A stretch of 51,536 bases of DNA, from the NCBI GenBank assembly GCA_900315195.1, contig OMYD01000002.1, forward strand, positions 1-51,536, given 5' to 3'. A model generated the notes under the pieces. It saw only the letters and a program-made list of their open reading frames with translations. It searched no databases and was not told the DNA's origin. Position 1 is the first letter of the stretch, and each line of letters opens with the position of its first letter. Position numbers and translations under genes: made by a program. This document shows, in pieces, positions 1-8,182 of this stretch. The stretch comes from an uncultured Eubacteriales bacterium. GTDB taxonomy: Bacteria; Bacillota; Clostridia; Oscillospirales; Acutalibacteraceae.

Positions 1-978
1 CTCTATAAGCTGCCGGTAGGTAAGCTTACTCCGGCTATGGTTGACGCAGGCTACGCGTCTGTTGATGACAGCGCCCATACCGTTTCTCTTACCAAGGCGT
101 TTGTATCCGCACATATTCCTTATGAAACGATCTTCATGAAGAACGTTAACTGGAACGCTAATAACGCAACGTACGCAATCGACAGTCATGGTTGTAACGC
201 ATACGCATATCTGGCGGCTACCTCCGGCAACAAAAAGCTGACAGTTAAGATTGATACCAACGGCGACAATACATATGATACAACAATTTCCGACTTGGAT
301 TGCGGTGACCCCGTTCTGAAGAGCACGGATCCCGTTGAATATGTTTCGGGTACAAAGGTCGGCGACACACCGAGCTACTGGCAAATCACGGATACTAAGG
401 GTAACTTTGTAACAAACTGCTATTCTGTTGACTTCTACTATGTTGCTTATGACAATTACCTCGTAAAAGCAATTTACGGTCAAGGTAAGGGCAAGGATCT
501 GTACGATAAATTCGTCAGCTCCGATATTAATAACCTCGGTATTACCCGCAGCCATTGGAACGATACAACAAGCGGCGAAGATGACAGCCCGTATTACGTT
601 GATTATGGTATTGATAAGACCTATTCATACTACTATAAGGACACTGAGTACGACAGACTTTACCTTGATTTGTCAATTGCTTACAATGCAAACGGTAAGC
701 TGATCAGCACATGTTCTTCAAGCGAAGTAAAAGTCGGTTATGAAATCCTCATTATGAGAGAAAACGGTGCGTTTGGCAAGGTTTACAAAGACATCGTAAT
801 CAATAATACAGATTTGGACAACAAGAACCGCATTCATGTATATTACGGTTTTAGTAACAGTGAAGCAAACCGTGGCCTCAAACTTGCAATCAGATCTTAT
901 GTTTCCGTCAATGGCGGCGACAAGGTATATTCCGAACACGTGATGCCGTTTGAACTGAAAACTGAAGGTTCTAAGTAA
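1..978 (+). CDS. partial secreted-type protein of unknown function (5' end outside window)
   Basis: The frame is open from the first base of the window, so the in-frame ATG at 37 is probably internal and the true start lies upstream. The visible 325 residues are rich in Tyr, Asp, Asn, Thr and Ser, with few Cys and no membrane segment, as expected for an extracellular beta-rich protein. I recognise no catalytic motif, no dockerin and no sorting signal; the protein ends in a plain KTEGSK tail. It is followed 42 bases later by a very small gene with a strong ribosome binding site, and both lie upstream of two dockerin proteins. Function unknown; an adhesin or secreted structural protein is a guess from composition only. 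Confidence 0.7.
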   Translation, partial: LYKLPVGKLTPAMVDAGYASVDDSAHTVSLTKAFVSAHIPYETIFMKNVNWNANNATYAIDSHGCNAYAYLAATSGNKKLTVKIDTNGDNTYDTTISDLDCGDPVLKSTDPVEYVSGTKVGDTPSYWQITDTKGNFVTNCYSVDFYYVAYDNYLVKAIYGQGKGKDLYDKFVSSDINNLGITRSHWNDTTSGEDDSPYYVDYGIDKTYSYYYKDTEYDRLYLDLSIAYNANGKLISTCSSSEVKVGYEILIMRENGAFGKVYKDIVINNTDLDNKNRIHVYYGFSNSEANRGLKLAIRSYVSVNGGDKVYSEHVMPFELKTEGSK

Positions 979-1020
979 TTTCACGAGATATTTGTAATAT
1001 ACTTTGATAAGGAGGATAAC

Positions 1021-1167
1021 ATGAAAAAAGAATATATCGAACCTGAGTTTGAAACAAGGATTCTTTTTACCGAGCTTATGACAGGTAATAATGTAAAACT
1101 GAGTGAGCCTGAAAGCAGTAAACATCAGGGTACTGACGATGATGATAACGAGGACATTGGCAACTAA
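1021..1167 (+). CDS. 48-residue peptide, possible secreted/modified peptide precursor
   Basis: A short ORF starts with ATG behind a near-perfect Shine-Dalgarno (AAGGAGGATAAC). The product begins MKKEYIEPEFETRIL and ends with an acidic, Asp-rich tail (GTDDDDNEDIGN). The N-terminal pattern, Lys-rich start then Y-x-x-P-x-x-E, resembles short peptides I recall from gut Firmicutes and Bacteroidetes that are sometimes treated as RiPP-like precursors; that link is from memory and unproven. No modification enzyme, peptidase or dedicated transporter lies nearby. It sits 42 bases after the preceding gene, so it may be cotranscribed, and is followed by a strong hairpin. Gene reality is likely because of the ribosome site; function is unknown. 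Confidence 0.6.
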   Translation: MKKEYIEPEFETRILFTELMTGNNVKLSEPESSKHQGTDDDDNEDIGN

Positions 1168-1182
1168 AAACTTATAATTCTA

Positions 1183-1212
1183 AGCGGCGTTGTTTGAAAA
1201 AACAACGCCGCT
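1183..1212. other. 13-bp perfect hairpin with GAAA tetraloop
   Basis: Bases 1183-1195 pair perfectly with 1200-1212, closed by a GAAA loop. No run of T follows on either strand, so it is not a standard intrinsic terminator. It may act as an RNA-stabilising or processing hairpin between the small peptide gene and the LRR-dockerin gene. Confidence 0.6.
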
Positions 1213-1237
1213 GCAATAATAAAAACAGGTGACTTTA

Positions 1238-2143
1238 ATGAAAAAACCGTTAAGAAGAATTTTATCGGCACTTGCTGCGCTTACAATTGCGCTGACTTTT
1301 ACATTACATGCTTTTGCTGACACATATTATACTTACGGCGGGTACACATACACAAAGGCCGACGGAAATAACATTATAATTTTCGCCGTAGACGCCGACG
1401 ACTATTCAAAAGTCAGCTTTCCAAATAATATTGATGATAACCTGGTTTATGCTGTCGGCGATTTCGCATTCAGCGGCGATGAAAAGCTTACTGAAGTTTC
1501 ATGTGAAAACGCGACACACATGACTGAGATCTTAGCATTCTCTTTTGAGAATTGTAAAAATCTTACCTCATTTAAACTTTCGCCCTCCGTTCAGTATCTC
1601 GGAATAGGAGCGTTTGACAGCTGTACTGCTCTTACCTCATTCGATTGGGCAGACTGTCAGGTAGATGAAATCCTTACACAAACATTTTATAAGTGCACTT
1701 CGCTTGAGTATATGGAACTGCCCGACAGTGTAACTGAAATCTACCCTCATGCCTTCGCAGGCTGCACATCGCTTAAAGAAATTACAATCGGTAGAAACGT
1801 AACCGAAATTTCGGATACCGCGTTTAAGGACGATGATCAGCTTACGATCGCGTGCTGGGAGGATTCCTACGCATACCAATATGCCGTTGACCATAACATT
1901 CCCGTCAGGTTCCTTCACGAGGTAAAGCTCGGCGACGCTAACACCGACGGCATTGTAAATATCAACGACGTTACGGCAATCCAAAGCCAAAAGGCTGAGA
2001 TGATTTCTCTTGATGAGATTCAGCTGCTTTCGGCTGACATCAACCACGACAGAAAGGTTGATATCGCCGACGCCACACTTCTGCAAAGATATTTGGCAGA
2101 ATATGAGGTTGATTTTCCGATTGAAAGCATGGTAACCCGATAA
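1238..2143 (+). CDS. secreted BspA-like leucine-rich-repeat protein with type I dockerin
   Basis: ATG at 1238 follows an AGGTG ribosome site; a GTG nine bases upstream is possible but less well placed. The 301-residue product has a Sec signal peptide (Arg/Lys start, hydrophobic core, cleavage near HAFA). Residues about 70-185 hold several LRR_5/BspA-type repeats (pattern AFxxCxxLxxxxLPxxVxxIxxxAF). A type I dockerin fills about 230-295, with two Ca-binding loops (GDANTDGIVNINDVTAIQ and ADINHDRKVDIADATLLQ). BspA-like repeats usually bind proteins or host/matrix surfaces. The dockerin implies docking to a cohesin scaffold, none of which is encoded here. A clear intrinsic terminator follows, so the gene ends its own transcript. 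Confidence 0.88.
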   Translation: MKKPLRRILSALAALTIALTFTLHAFADTYYTYGGYTYTKADGNNIIIFAVDADDYSKVSFPNNIDDNLVYAVGDFAFSGDEKLTEVSCENATHMTEILAFSFENCKNLTSFKLSPSVQYLGIGAFDSCTALTSFDWADCQVDEILTQTFYKCTSLEYMELPDSVTEIYPHAFAGCTSLKEITIGRNVTEISDTAFKDDDQLTIACWEDSYAYQYAVDHNIPVRFLHEVKLGDANTDGIVNINDVTAIQSQKAEMISLDEIQLLSADINHDRKVDIADATLLQRYLAEYEVDFPIESMVTR

Positions 2144-2147
2144 TTTT

Positions 2148-2177
2148 AAACAGCAAGCTCACGCTTGCTGTTTTTTT
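2148..2177 (+). terminator. intrinsic terminator after LRR-dockerin gene
   Basis: An 11-bp perfect stem (2148-2158 with 2163-2173) encloses a TCAC loop and runs into seven T. Confidence 0.92.
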
Positions 2178-2226
2178 GCGCTATTGTTAATCCTATAAAA
2201 AATCAGAGAAATGTTAATAAATATTA

Positions 2227-2255
2227 TTGCAGATATTCTAATGCTATGTTAAAAT
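2227..2255 (+). promoter_or_regulatory. candidate sigma-A promoter for InlB-dockerin gene
   Basis: TTGCAG (2227-2232) and TAAAAT (2250-2255) are separated by 17 bases, about 55 bases upstream of the chosen start. The placement between a terminator and the gene supports it. Confidence 0.55.
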
Positions 2256-2309
2256 AAAAAACAACATACAATGTTGCTTTTTATAATGATACAGAAAGGA
2301 TTGCGCAAT

Positions 2310-4322
2310 ATGAAAAGGAAAATATTGTTTAAAGCGTTTTCTATGACATTGGCTGTACTGCTGATTATGTCGGGAATTACGGCCGCGGGTGCCGCGGGCA
2401 GTACCGTCCTTACTCAGGTTAATTTTAAAGTTACCGCTCCGTCTGACGGAATGACAAGCGAAACCGCTCCCGAAGTTACGGTTTCCGAAAAAGAGAATTA
2501 TTCGCTTGAATGGTCAGGCTGGTCTACCGAGGAGGGCTACGAGCCTGAGGGTGTAATCACCTTTGAAGAAGGAAAAACCTACTATTTTCTTGCCAAGTTC
2601 AAGGCGGCGGACAATTACGATTTCTACTTCAACACCGAAGCCGAGGTTGAGTTCACAGGAACAGGTAAGGTTGAAAAGGTTACAAGCGTTGTGAATAACG
2701 ATTCAACAGGCTATTCGTCAATCACTTACCTTATTTCCGTTGTCGCAAGGGAAGCAAGGTTTAAGGGCATGATAAACGACGTTACAATCAGTGTCAACCC
2801 GCCAATGGAGGGTCAAAGTTCCGCGGCGGCTCCCAAGGTTAGCGTACCCGAAAACAAAGGCTATTTCTTTGATTCAGCCGCTTGGTGTGACGAGAACGGC
2901 AATGAGCTGCAAAACACCTTCCGCTTTGTCGGCGGTCAGTCATACTACATGCTGGTGAATCTGACGGCTTATGACGGCTGTTGGTGGAACCAGCTAGGTA
3001 CCCTTAAAACTACAGTAAACGGCGGAAATATTAAGGGCGTGCTGGCGTGTATTAACTCCACCGAGGGCTGCTGGGCGTACGCGGTTATCGAGGTAACGGC
3101 CGAAAAAGCTCCCGAAAACGTTGTACCTTATGTTGAGCTGGGATTTACTCCGCCGAAATCGGGTACCAGGGTTACTTTTGACCCCAATTCCTATAAAATT
3201 TCAGCAACACCTACAGCCGATTCATTTCTCACTATACCCGACGGCGTTGATTACACCTATTCAGGCTACTGGTCGGCGTTGTGGGCTGACAGCGAGGGAG
3301 AGTCAATAAGTGATGACTTTACCTTGTTTGCGGGAGAAAAACACTATATCGACGTTCTTTTAAAGCCGGCAAGCGGAAAGAGGTTCAATTTGGATTACAC
3401 CTCCGTTTCGGTTGAAAACGCCGAGGTGGTTAATGCTGAATTAGAAAGCGGTTTGCTGTATATAGTATTTTCATTTGTTCCCGAGAAGAACGCAAATGAC
3501 CTTGCCGTAAACTTTGACCCTAACGGCGGCGAAGGCGAAATGTCTTCGGTATACATGCCCGCGGGTACGGAATACACGCTTCCCGAATGCGCGTTTTCCA
3601 AGGCTGAACGAAGCTTTAAATGTTGGGAGGTTAACGGAGAGAAACAAAATCCCAAAGATGTTATCACAGTTAACGCCGACACCGTTGTAAAGGCGGTTTG
3701 GCAGTACACAACGACAGTAACGACCGACAATACCGTTGACAGCAGTACCTCCGAGGTTGTCGGCACGCTTGTATTAAAAGACAGCAAGACAGGCGAGGAG
3801 ACCTCCATAGAGGTTTCCCGCAGTACCGCGGCGTCTGCCTTCACCGCGCCGACTAACGACGATGTAAACGCTCTTATTGAAGCGGCGAAGGCGGCTGTCA
3901 AGGCAGAGGCGGCAAAGTACGGAATAACAATTGAAGACGACGCTCTTGAGCCGCAAATCCAAGTATCCGATACAGTTGATAAACGCACATTCAACCCCTT
4001 GTTTGATCAGGTAGACGAAAACGGCGATTATTACACGGCGTTTGTAATGGGCGGCGAATACGCGCATAAATGGCTTATTACCGTTTCGGCAACTGTCGAA
4101 AAGCCTGAGCACGCTGTGATGATAGGCGACGCGAACGGCGACGGAAAAATTGACATCAGCGACGTTACAGCCATTCAGCGCCACGTTTCGGAATATGAGA
4201 TTCTCACCGGCGACAGGTTTATCGCGGCTGACTGCAATGCTGACGGAAAGATTTCAATTGACGACGCTACTCTTCTTCAGCGATTCCTGGCGGAATTCAA
4301 CGTTAAATTAGGCAAACAGTAA
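2310..4322 (+). CDS. large secreted protein with InlB-type beta-grasp repeat and type I dockerin
   Basis: The start at 2310 is chosen over an in-frame ATG at 2271 because AAAGGA lies nine bases upstream and a good signal peptide follows at once (KRK, hydrophobic stretch, cleavage near AAGAAG). The product is 670 residues. Residues 30-390 form three or so similar beta-rich, Trp/Tyr-rich segments of unknown family. Residues about 395-467 match the InlB/Listeria-Bacteroides repeat (FDPNGGEGEM ... FKCWEVNGE ... VVKAVW). A Thr/Ala-rich stretch follows. The C-terminal dockerin (about 603-668) has two loops, GDANGDGKIDISDVTAIQ and ADCNADGKISIDDATLLQ. No catalytic motif is visible. The role is probably surface- or cellulosome-associated adhesion. 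Confidence 0.85.
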   Translation: MKRKILFKAFSMTLAVLLIMSGITAAGAAGSTVLTQVNFKVTAPSDGMTSETAPEVTVSEKENYSLEWSGWSTEEGYEPEGVITFEEGKTYYFLAKFKAADNYDFYFNTEAEVEFTGTGKVEKVTSVVNNDSTGYSSITYLISVVAREARFKGMINDVTISVNPPMEGQSSAAAPKVSVPENKGYFFDSAAWCDENGNELQNTFRFVGGQSYYMLVNLTAYDGCWWNQLGTLKTTVNGGNIKGVLACINSTEGCWAYAVIEVTAEKAPENVVPYVELGFTPPKSGTRVTFDPNSYKISATPTADSFLTIPDGVDYTYSGYWSALWADSEGESISDDFTLFAGEKHYIDVLLKPASGKRFNLDYTSVSVENAEVVNAELESGLLYIVFSFVPEKNANDLAVNFDPNGGEGEMSSVYMPAGTEYTLPECAFSKAERSFKCWEVNGEKQNPKDVITVNADTVVKAVWQYTTTVTTDNTVDSSTSEVVGTLVLKDSKTGEETSIEVSRSTAASAFTAPTNDDVNALIEAAKAAVKAEAAKYGITIEDDALEPQIQVSDTVDKRTFNPLFDQVDENGDYYTAFVMGGEYAHKWLITVSATVEKPEHAVMIGDANGDGKIDISDVTAIQRHVSEYEILTGDRFIAADCNADGKISIDDATLLQRFLAEFNVKLGKQ

Positions 4323-4327
4323 ATGAA

Positions 4328-4362
4328 AAAACGGCAGCTCCTTTTAACGGGGCTGCCGTTTT
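4328..4362. terminator. bidirectional intrinsic terminator
   Basis: Arms 4328-4341 and 4349-4362 form a 14-bp stem with one G-T pair. T runs flank both sides, so it can end both the rightward dockerin gene and the leftward symporter gene. Confidence 0.9.
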
Positions 4363-4400
4363 GCAACTGTATTGAATTTACTTTTAAAGGGTAATTCGGT

Positions 4401-5924
4401 TTATTCGTCGTCATCATCATAGCTTTGATATTCCGGGAAGAACGATTGCACCGGCTGCAGCCTTTTATGCTTAACCTTTCTGTCAACATAGTTTCTTGTT
4501 ACCTTTACAACCAGGGGACAGAGAATCACCACGCCGATAAGGTTAGGTATCATCATCAGACCGTTGAAGGTGTCGGAAATATCCCACGCAAGTGATGAGG
4601 TCAGTACCGCGCCGAAAAAGATAGTAATAATGTGAAGCACTTTAAAAATCACGGTGCTTTTTGTACCGAAAAGATATTCCCACGCCTTTGTGCCGTAATG
4701 CGACCAACCCAGAACCGTTGTGAACGCGAACAGGAACATGGCGACCGCGATAAACTTTTCGCCGATATTGCCGAACGAGAATACCGAGTTGAACGCCGTG
4801 GCAACAAGCGTGGCGTCGCTTGCGCCCTGCGCTATTTCACCGGTTGAAAGGTTATAAACGCCGGATGTAAGTATTACCAGCGCCGTCATTGTGCAGACCA
4901 CGATAGTGTCGGCAAACACCTCAAAAATGCCCCACATTCCCTGAATGACAGGCTCTTTTACGGACGAGTTTGAGTGTACCATTACCGACGAACCGAGGCC
5001 CGCTTCATTAGAGAACACGCCGCGCTTAAAGCCCTGGGTAATGACAACGCTGATAAGATAGCCTATTCCGCCGCCTGCAGCCGACACGGGATTGAACGCG
5101 TTTGTAAATATAGCCTTAAAGGCGGGAAGTATATTTGCGTAGTTGACAACAATGATAGTCAGCGAAGCGGCAATAAATGTCAGCACCATAAACGGAACTA
5201 CCTTTTCCGCAAAAGCCGCTATTCGCTTTAATCCGCCCAGAATAATCAGCGACGCGAGCGCCATGATCACAATGCCGATTATAACGGGATACAGCGAAAC
5301 GCCGTCAAAAACCTCAATGTTTTCAAGCTCCTCAATAGAAAACGCGCTTTCAACGTTGAGTACAATCTTGTTGACCTGTCCCATACTTCCGATTCCGAAG
5401 GACGCGAGCAGAGTAAACACGGAGAAAATAACGGCAAGTATCTTGCCTAAGTGTTTAAGACCTTTTTTTGAACCAACGCCGTCGGCGAGATAGTACATCG
5501 CGCCTCCCGACCATTCGCCGTTTTTATTGCGCCGTCTGAAAAAGATACCCAGCACGTTTTCAGAGTAGTTAGTCATCATACCGAAAAACGCTGCGATCCA
5601 CATCCAGAAAACCGCTCCGGCGCCGCCTATACAAATTGCCGAGGCAACACCTGCGATATTTCCCGTTCCTACCGTGGCGGCTAAAGCGGTGCACAGCGCC
5701 TGAAAGGGGGAGATAGCCTTGCTGTTTTTAAGGTGCGTATCTTTGCTGAACATTTTGCCGATAGTGCTTGTCCACCAAAGTTTCAGATGAGAAACCTGAA
5801 AGAATTTTGTCAGCACCGTCATCAAAATTCCAGTTCCTATTAGCAATACCAATCCGACAGTACCCCATATTGCCGAATTGACCGCGTTATTCGCGCTTGT
5901 AAGTCCTTCAAAAAAACTTTCCAT
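4401..5924 (-). CDS. sodium:alanine/glycine symporter, AGCS family (AlsT-like)
   Basis: The 507-residue integral membrane protein couples Na+ entry to import of small neutral amino acids (Ala/Gly, sometimes Gln). The family signature is clear: ALAATVGTGNIAGVASAI near residue 85-105, GGAGAVFWMWIAAFFGM, and SNEAGLGS in the middle of the protein. About ten hydrophobic segments are visible. Start: ATG at 5924 has AGGAGGAAAC directly upstream, whereas the upstream in-frame ATG at 5978 has none. It is a monocistronic leftward gene facing the dockerin gene and sharing its terminator. The C-terminus is cytosolic, basic, then acidic (YDDDDE). Exact substrate not determinable. Confidence 0.93.
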   Translation of the reverse strand: MESFFEGLTSANNAVNSAIWGTVGLVLLIGTGILMTVLTKFFQVSHLKLWWTSTIGKMFSKDTHLKNSKAISPFQALCTALAATVGTGNIAGVASAICIGGAGAVFWMWIAAFFGMMTNYSENVLGIFFRRRNKNGEWSGGAMYYLADGVGSKKGLKHLGKILAVIFSVFTLLASFGIGSMGQVNKIVLNVESAFSIEELENIEVFDGVSLYPVIIGIVIMALASLIILGGLKRIAAFAEKVVPFMVLTFIAASLTIIVVNYANILPAFKAIFTNAFNPVSAAGGGIGYLISVVITQGFKRGVFSNEAGLGSSVMVHSNSSVKEPVIQGMWGIFEVFADTIVVCTMTALVILTSGVYNLSTGEIAQGASDATLVATAFNSVFSFGNIGEKFIAVAMFLFAFTTVLGWSHYGTKAWEYLFGTKSTVIFKVLHIITIFFGAVLTSSLAWDISDTFNGLMMIPNLIGVVILCPLVVKVTRNYVDRKVKHKRLQPVQSFFPEYQSYDDDDE

Positions 5925-6013
5925 TGTTTCCTCCTGCGGGTTTTCTATTATTATATCAATGCCGGACTCAAAAATCAAGCTGTTTAAGCCGCTTTTGTAC
6001 CCCTAACAATAAA

Positions 6014-6054
6014 AGGGATTGACTCTGCTTAAAGTCAGATAAGAGTCAATCCCT
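6014..6054 (-). terminator. hairpin terminator downstream of serpin remnant
   Basis: A 13-bp perfect stem pairs 6014-6026 with 6042-6054. A T-rich TTTTATTG follows on the minus strand. It lies just after the serpin stop codon. Confidence 0.7.
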
Positions 6055-6074
6055 GATTTATGTTATAAAAATAT

Positions 6075-6903
6075 TTAATCAGCCGCTTCGGCTAAGTTTT
6101 CCATTGTGCCGATGAAAATCGGTGTGATGGTCTGTTTATGATAAATGACATAGACAAACGGTCTGTCAAACGTCAAATTATAAGGTTTAGGAGGATCCGC
6201 AACGCTTCCGGGCGCAATAATTAGCGCCGTGGCGGCGGCCACGCGTGTGCCTCGCTCGTTTAATTCAATAAAGGTTTGGTGAATTGCGTCGCCTATATGA
6301 GCCTGTACCGTGGGATCGGAATACATCTTTGAAAAATCGGCTGTTCCGTGAACAAACGCGTCATTTATTCCCATCTGCTGAAGCTTTAGCTTGAGTGTAT
6401 CGTCGCGGTATTCTACCTTGAACTTGGGCAGGTTGACAGACAAATATTTGTTGCTGACGTTTGAGAGCATCGACTGCAGCTTCTCGCCCGAAAGCGCGGC
6501 GAGATAATCGTTTAGCTTTACGCCCTTCTTCGGCATAATCGCGGCAAACGCGAACTCTCCGCCGTAATAATCCTTTACAAAGCCTTCGGCTCCGTCGCTG
6601 CCTGTGAGGTAGCTGTATTCCTCTTGCTTCATAAATTCAGCGGTATCTGCCGTGCCGTTATCGCGGGTGAATTTACCCGTGTAATTATTGTATTCGGAAT
6701 ACTGTCTAGCCCAATCCGCGTTAAAGCAAACCGCGTTGACAAGGCACATCGGCGTTGAGGGGTCAAGATCGTTTATCAGATTTTTGATCATGCCGTCGGT
6801 TTTTTGATCGACCCAGTTGTTGATATCTCCAACCGTTTTTTGTCAAATGCCGCGTGATTACCGCCGCGAGTATAGCGGCAATTGCCTTTTTCAAAACTTC
6901 CAT
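6075..6903 (-). pseudogene. serpin, internally deleted and frameshifted
   Basis: Reading leftward, a signal-peptide start (ATG 6903, or better TTG 6894 spaced 9 from AAGGAG; product KKAIAAILAAVIT) runs out of frame after about 17 residues. A different frame then resumes at 6842 with QKTVGDINNWVDQKTDG and continues to 6075 as the C-terminal two-thirds of a serpin, about 255 residues. The breach-to-hinge features are intact: NADW after the F-x-A segment, hinge NERGTRVAAATA, and the reactive-loop region IIAPGSVADPPK followed by FDRPFVYVIYH. Roughly the first 130-140 residues of a full serpin are missing between the two pieces. Serpins are suicide inhibitors of serine or cysteine proteases; this one cannot fold as such. 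An in-frame start at 6791 would give a truncated protein. Confidence 0.85.
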
Positions 6904-6982
6904 CTCCTTAGTATTAATAATAATACTATTTTATCACTACTTATTATACAATGCTACCGTATTATTCGTTCGCGTACTATTG

Positions 6983-7120
6983 TCAAAGCGTCTTTCTTAC
7001 CGCGGTAAAGACTATGCCTGCAACGGCTGCAAGCGACAGCGCAAGAATAATACCAAAAGTCGGGTTATTTACTGTTGCGACAGTTCCGCCGCCGGCGGGG
7101 CAGCAGATTTGCAGGATTGA
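6983..7120 (-). pseudogene. orphan C-terminal membrane-anchor tail of a surface protein
   Basis: On the minus strand the frame reads PAGGGTVATVNNPTFG, then a hydrophobic stretch IILALSLAAVAGIVF, then TAVRKTL and a stop. This is the layout of a C-terminal cell-wall sorting tail: Gly-rich spacer, short Pro-Thr-Gly-like motif, transmembrane helix and basic end. NNPTFG is only a degenerate LPxTG/NPxTG-like signal. No start codon or body precedes it; a hairpin lies immediately upstream. I read it as the remnant of a deleted surface-protein gene, perhaps lost in the same event that damaged the neighbouring serpin. Confidence 0.5.
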
Positions 7121-7121
7121 G

Positions 7122-7156
7122 AAAAGACAGCTTCGGAGTATCCGAGGCTGTCTTTT
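7122..7156. terminator. 16-bp terminator-like hairpin
   Basis: Arms 7122-7137 and 7141-7156 pair over 16 bp with one T-G pair. Five T end the right arm on the plus strand. No intact gene clearly feeds it, which fits with local gene loss. Confidence 0.7.
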
Positions 7157-7218
7157 TGTATGCTTCTACATAGTATGTAATACTGAATGATTAGTATGAT
7201 ACGGAAGGAATGAAGAAA

Positions 7219-7386
7219 ATGAATTCGTGTGAACTGACCGCTTCAATCACTGCGGCGGCAAACGCTGTCGCGTGCAAACTCAGCAGCGATGAGCTGTCTT
7301 TATTATCCGCTGTACTTGTACAGTTGGGCGATACTCTGGCAACCATTGCCACTCAACGCGCGATATGTGAAAACGCAAAAGCATAA
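7219..7386 (+). CDS. small conserved clostridial protein, 55 residues
   Basis: ATG at 7219 is nine bases after GGAAGGA; the in-frame ATG at 7210 abuts that site and is less likely. The product begins MNSCELTASITAAANAVAC and is a single amphipathic helical domain with three Cys (MNSCEL, AVACKL, RAICEN) and a DELSLLSAVLVQLGDTLATI core. I recall very similar short proteins in many Clostridia (a DUF6774-like family, from memory). The Cys placement could bind a metal or cluster, but no function is known. It stands 45 bases upstream of the YetF-like gene and may be cotranscribed with it. Confidence 0.75.
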   Translation: MNSCELTASITAAANAVACKLSSDELSLLSAVLVQLGDTLATIATQRAICENAKA

Positions 7387-7431
7387 TCCACAGCTTATAC
7401 GGCCATACTATATTATATACGGAGGTATAGT

Positions 7432-8112
7432 ATGGAAGTTTTAAAGGTTATTATCGCGTCACTGCTCTCCGCCGCGGCGCTGTTTCTGATAGCAAAAATT
7501 ATCGGGCACAAGCAGGTGGCGCAGCTTGAGTTCTTCGACTATATAACGGGCATCACTATCGGCTCTATTGCAGCTGAGCTTGCCACCACGCTCGATAAAC
7601 CCTGGTGGAAGCCTACGATTTCAATGTTCGCGTTCGGAGCTGTAACAGTCGGTTTAAGTGTGGCGGCCAGAAGAATGCCCCGAAGCAGAAAATATATCAA
7701 CGGCACGCCCACCATCATTTTAAATAACGGCAAACTGTACCGCAGCAATATGAAAAAAGCAAAACTTGAGCTGAGCGAATTCTTGCTTTTGTGCCGTCAG
7801 GAGGGCTATTTTAATCTTAACGATATTCAGACTGCCTTATTTGAATACAACGGCAAGCTCTCAATTTTGCCTGTCAGCACAAAACGTCCTCTGAATCCCG
7901 AGGATATTAAGCTGAATCCTCAGCCCGAGAATATCGGCACGGAGCTGATTATGGACGGAAGAATTATGGGCGAAAACCTTAAAAGAAAAGGTCTTAGCGA
8001 CGAATGGCTTGAAAAAGAAATGAAAAAACAGGGGTATAAAAGCGCAAAAGAAATTTTTCTCGGTATCTGTTACGATAACAATGAGCTGACGCTGTTCGGG
8101 CTGAATAATTAA
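7432..8112 (+). CDS. YetF/DUF421 membrane protein
   Basis: The product is 226 residues with three N-terminal membrane helices (about 5-22, 35-55, 60-80) and a cytosolic C-terminal domain typical of the YetF/YdfR/YrbG-type DUF421 family. Diagnostic stretches include AKIIGHKQVAQLEFFDYITGITIGSIAAE near the N-terminus and GTPTIILNNGKLYRSNMKKAKL before the cytosolic domain. In Bacillus these proteins are small sporulation- or stress-linked membrane proteins without a settled biochemical role. The start is fixed by GGAGGT nine bases upstream. A shared terminator separates it from the convergent CHAP-dockerin gene. Confidence 0.88.
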   Translation: MEVLKVIIASLLSAAALFLIAKIIGHKQVAQLEFFDYITGITIGSIAAELATTLDKPWWKPTISMFAFGAVTVGLSVAARRMPRSRKYINGTPTIILNNGKLYRSNMKKAKLELSEFLLLCRQEGYFNLNDIQTALFEYNGKLSILPVSTKRPLNPEDIKLNPQPENIGTELIMDGRIMGENLKRKGLSDEWLEKEMKKQGYKSAKEIFLGICYDNNELTLFGLNN

Positions 8113-8146
8113 TACGCCGCCCTGCCGCGATATTTGCAAAATAAAC

Positions 8147-8171
8147 AATCCACCGATACGGTCGGTGGATT
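8147..8171. terminator. bidirectional terminator between convergent genes
   Basis: A 10-bp stem (8147-8156 with 8162-8171) with a five-base loop lies between two converging stop codons, with TATTTAT following on the plus strand. Confidence 0.75.
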
Positions 8172-8182
8172 ATTTATATACG

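Noticed and set aside
1183..1212. Intrinsic terminator between peptide gene and LRR-dockerin gene
   Set aside because: The stem is excellent but no T run follows on either strand.
6854..7120. Plus-strand membrane-protein ORF over the serpin start
   Set aside because: Its hydrophobicity comes from the A+T-rich spacer, it has no ribosome site, and the minus strand shows recognisable protein remnants.
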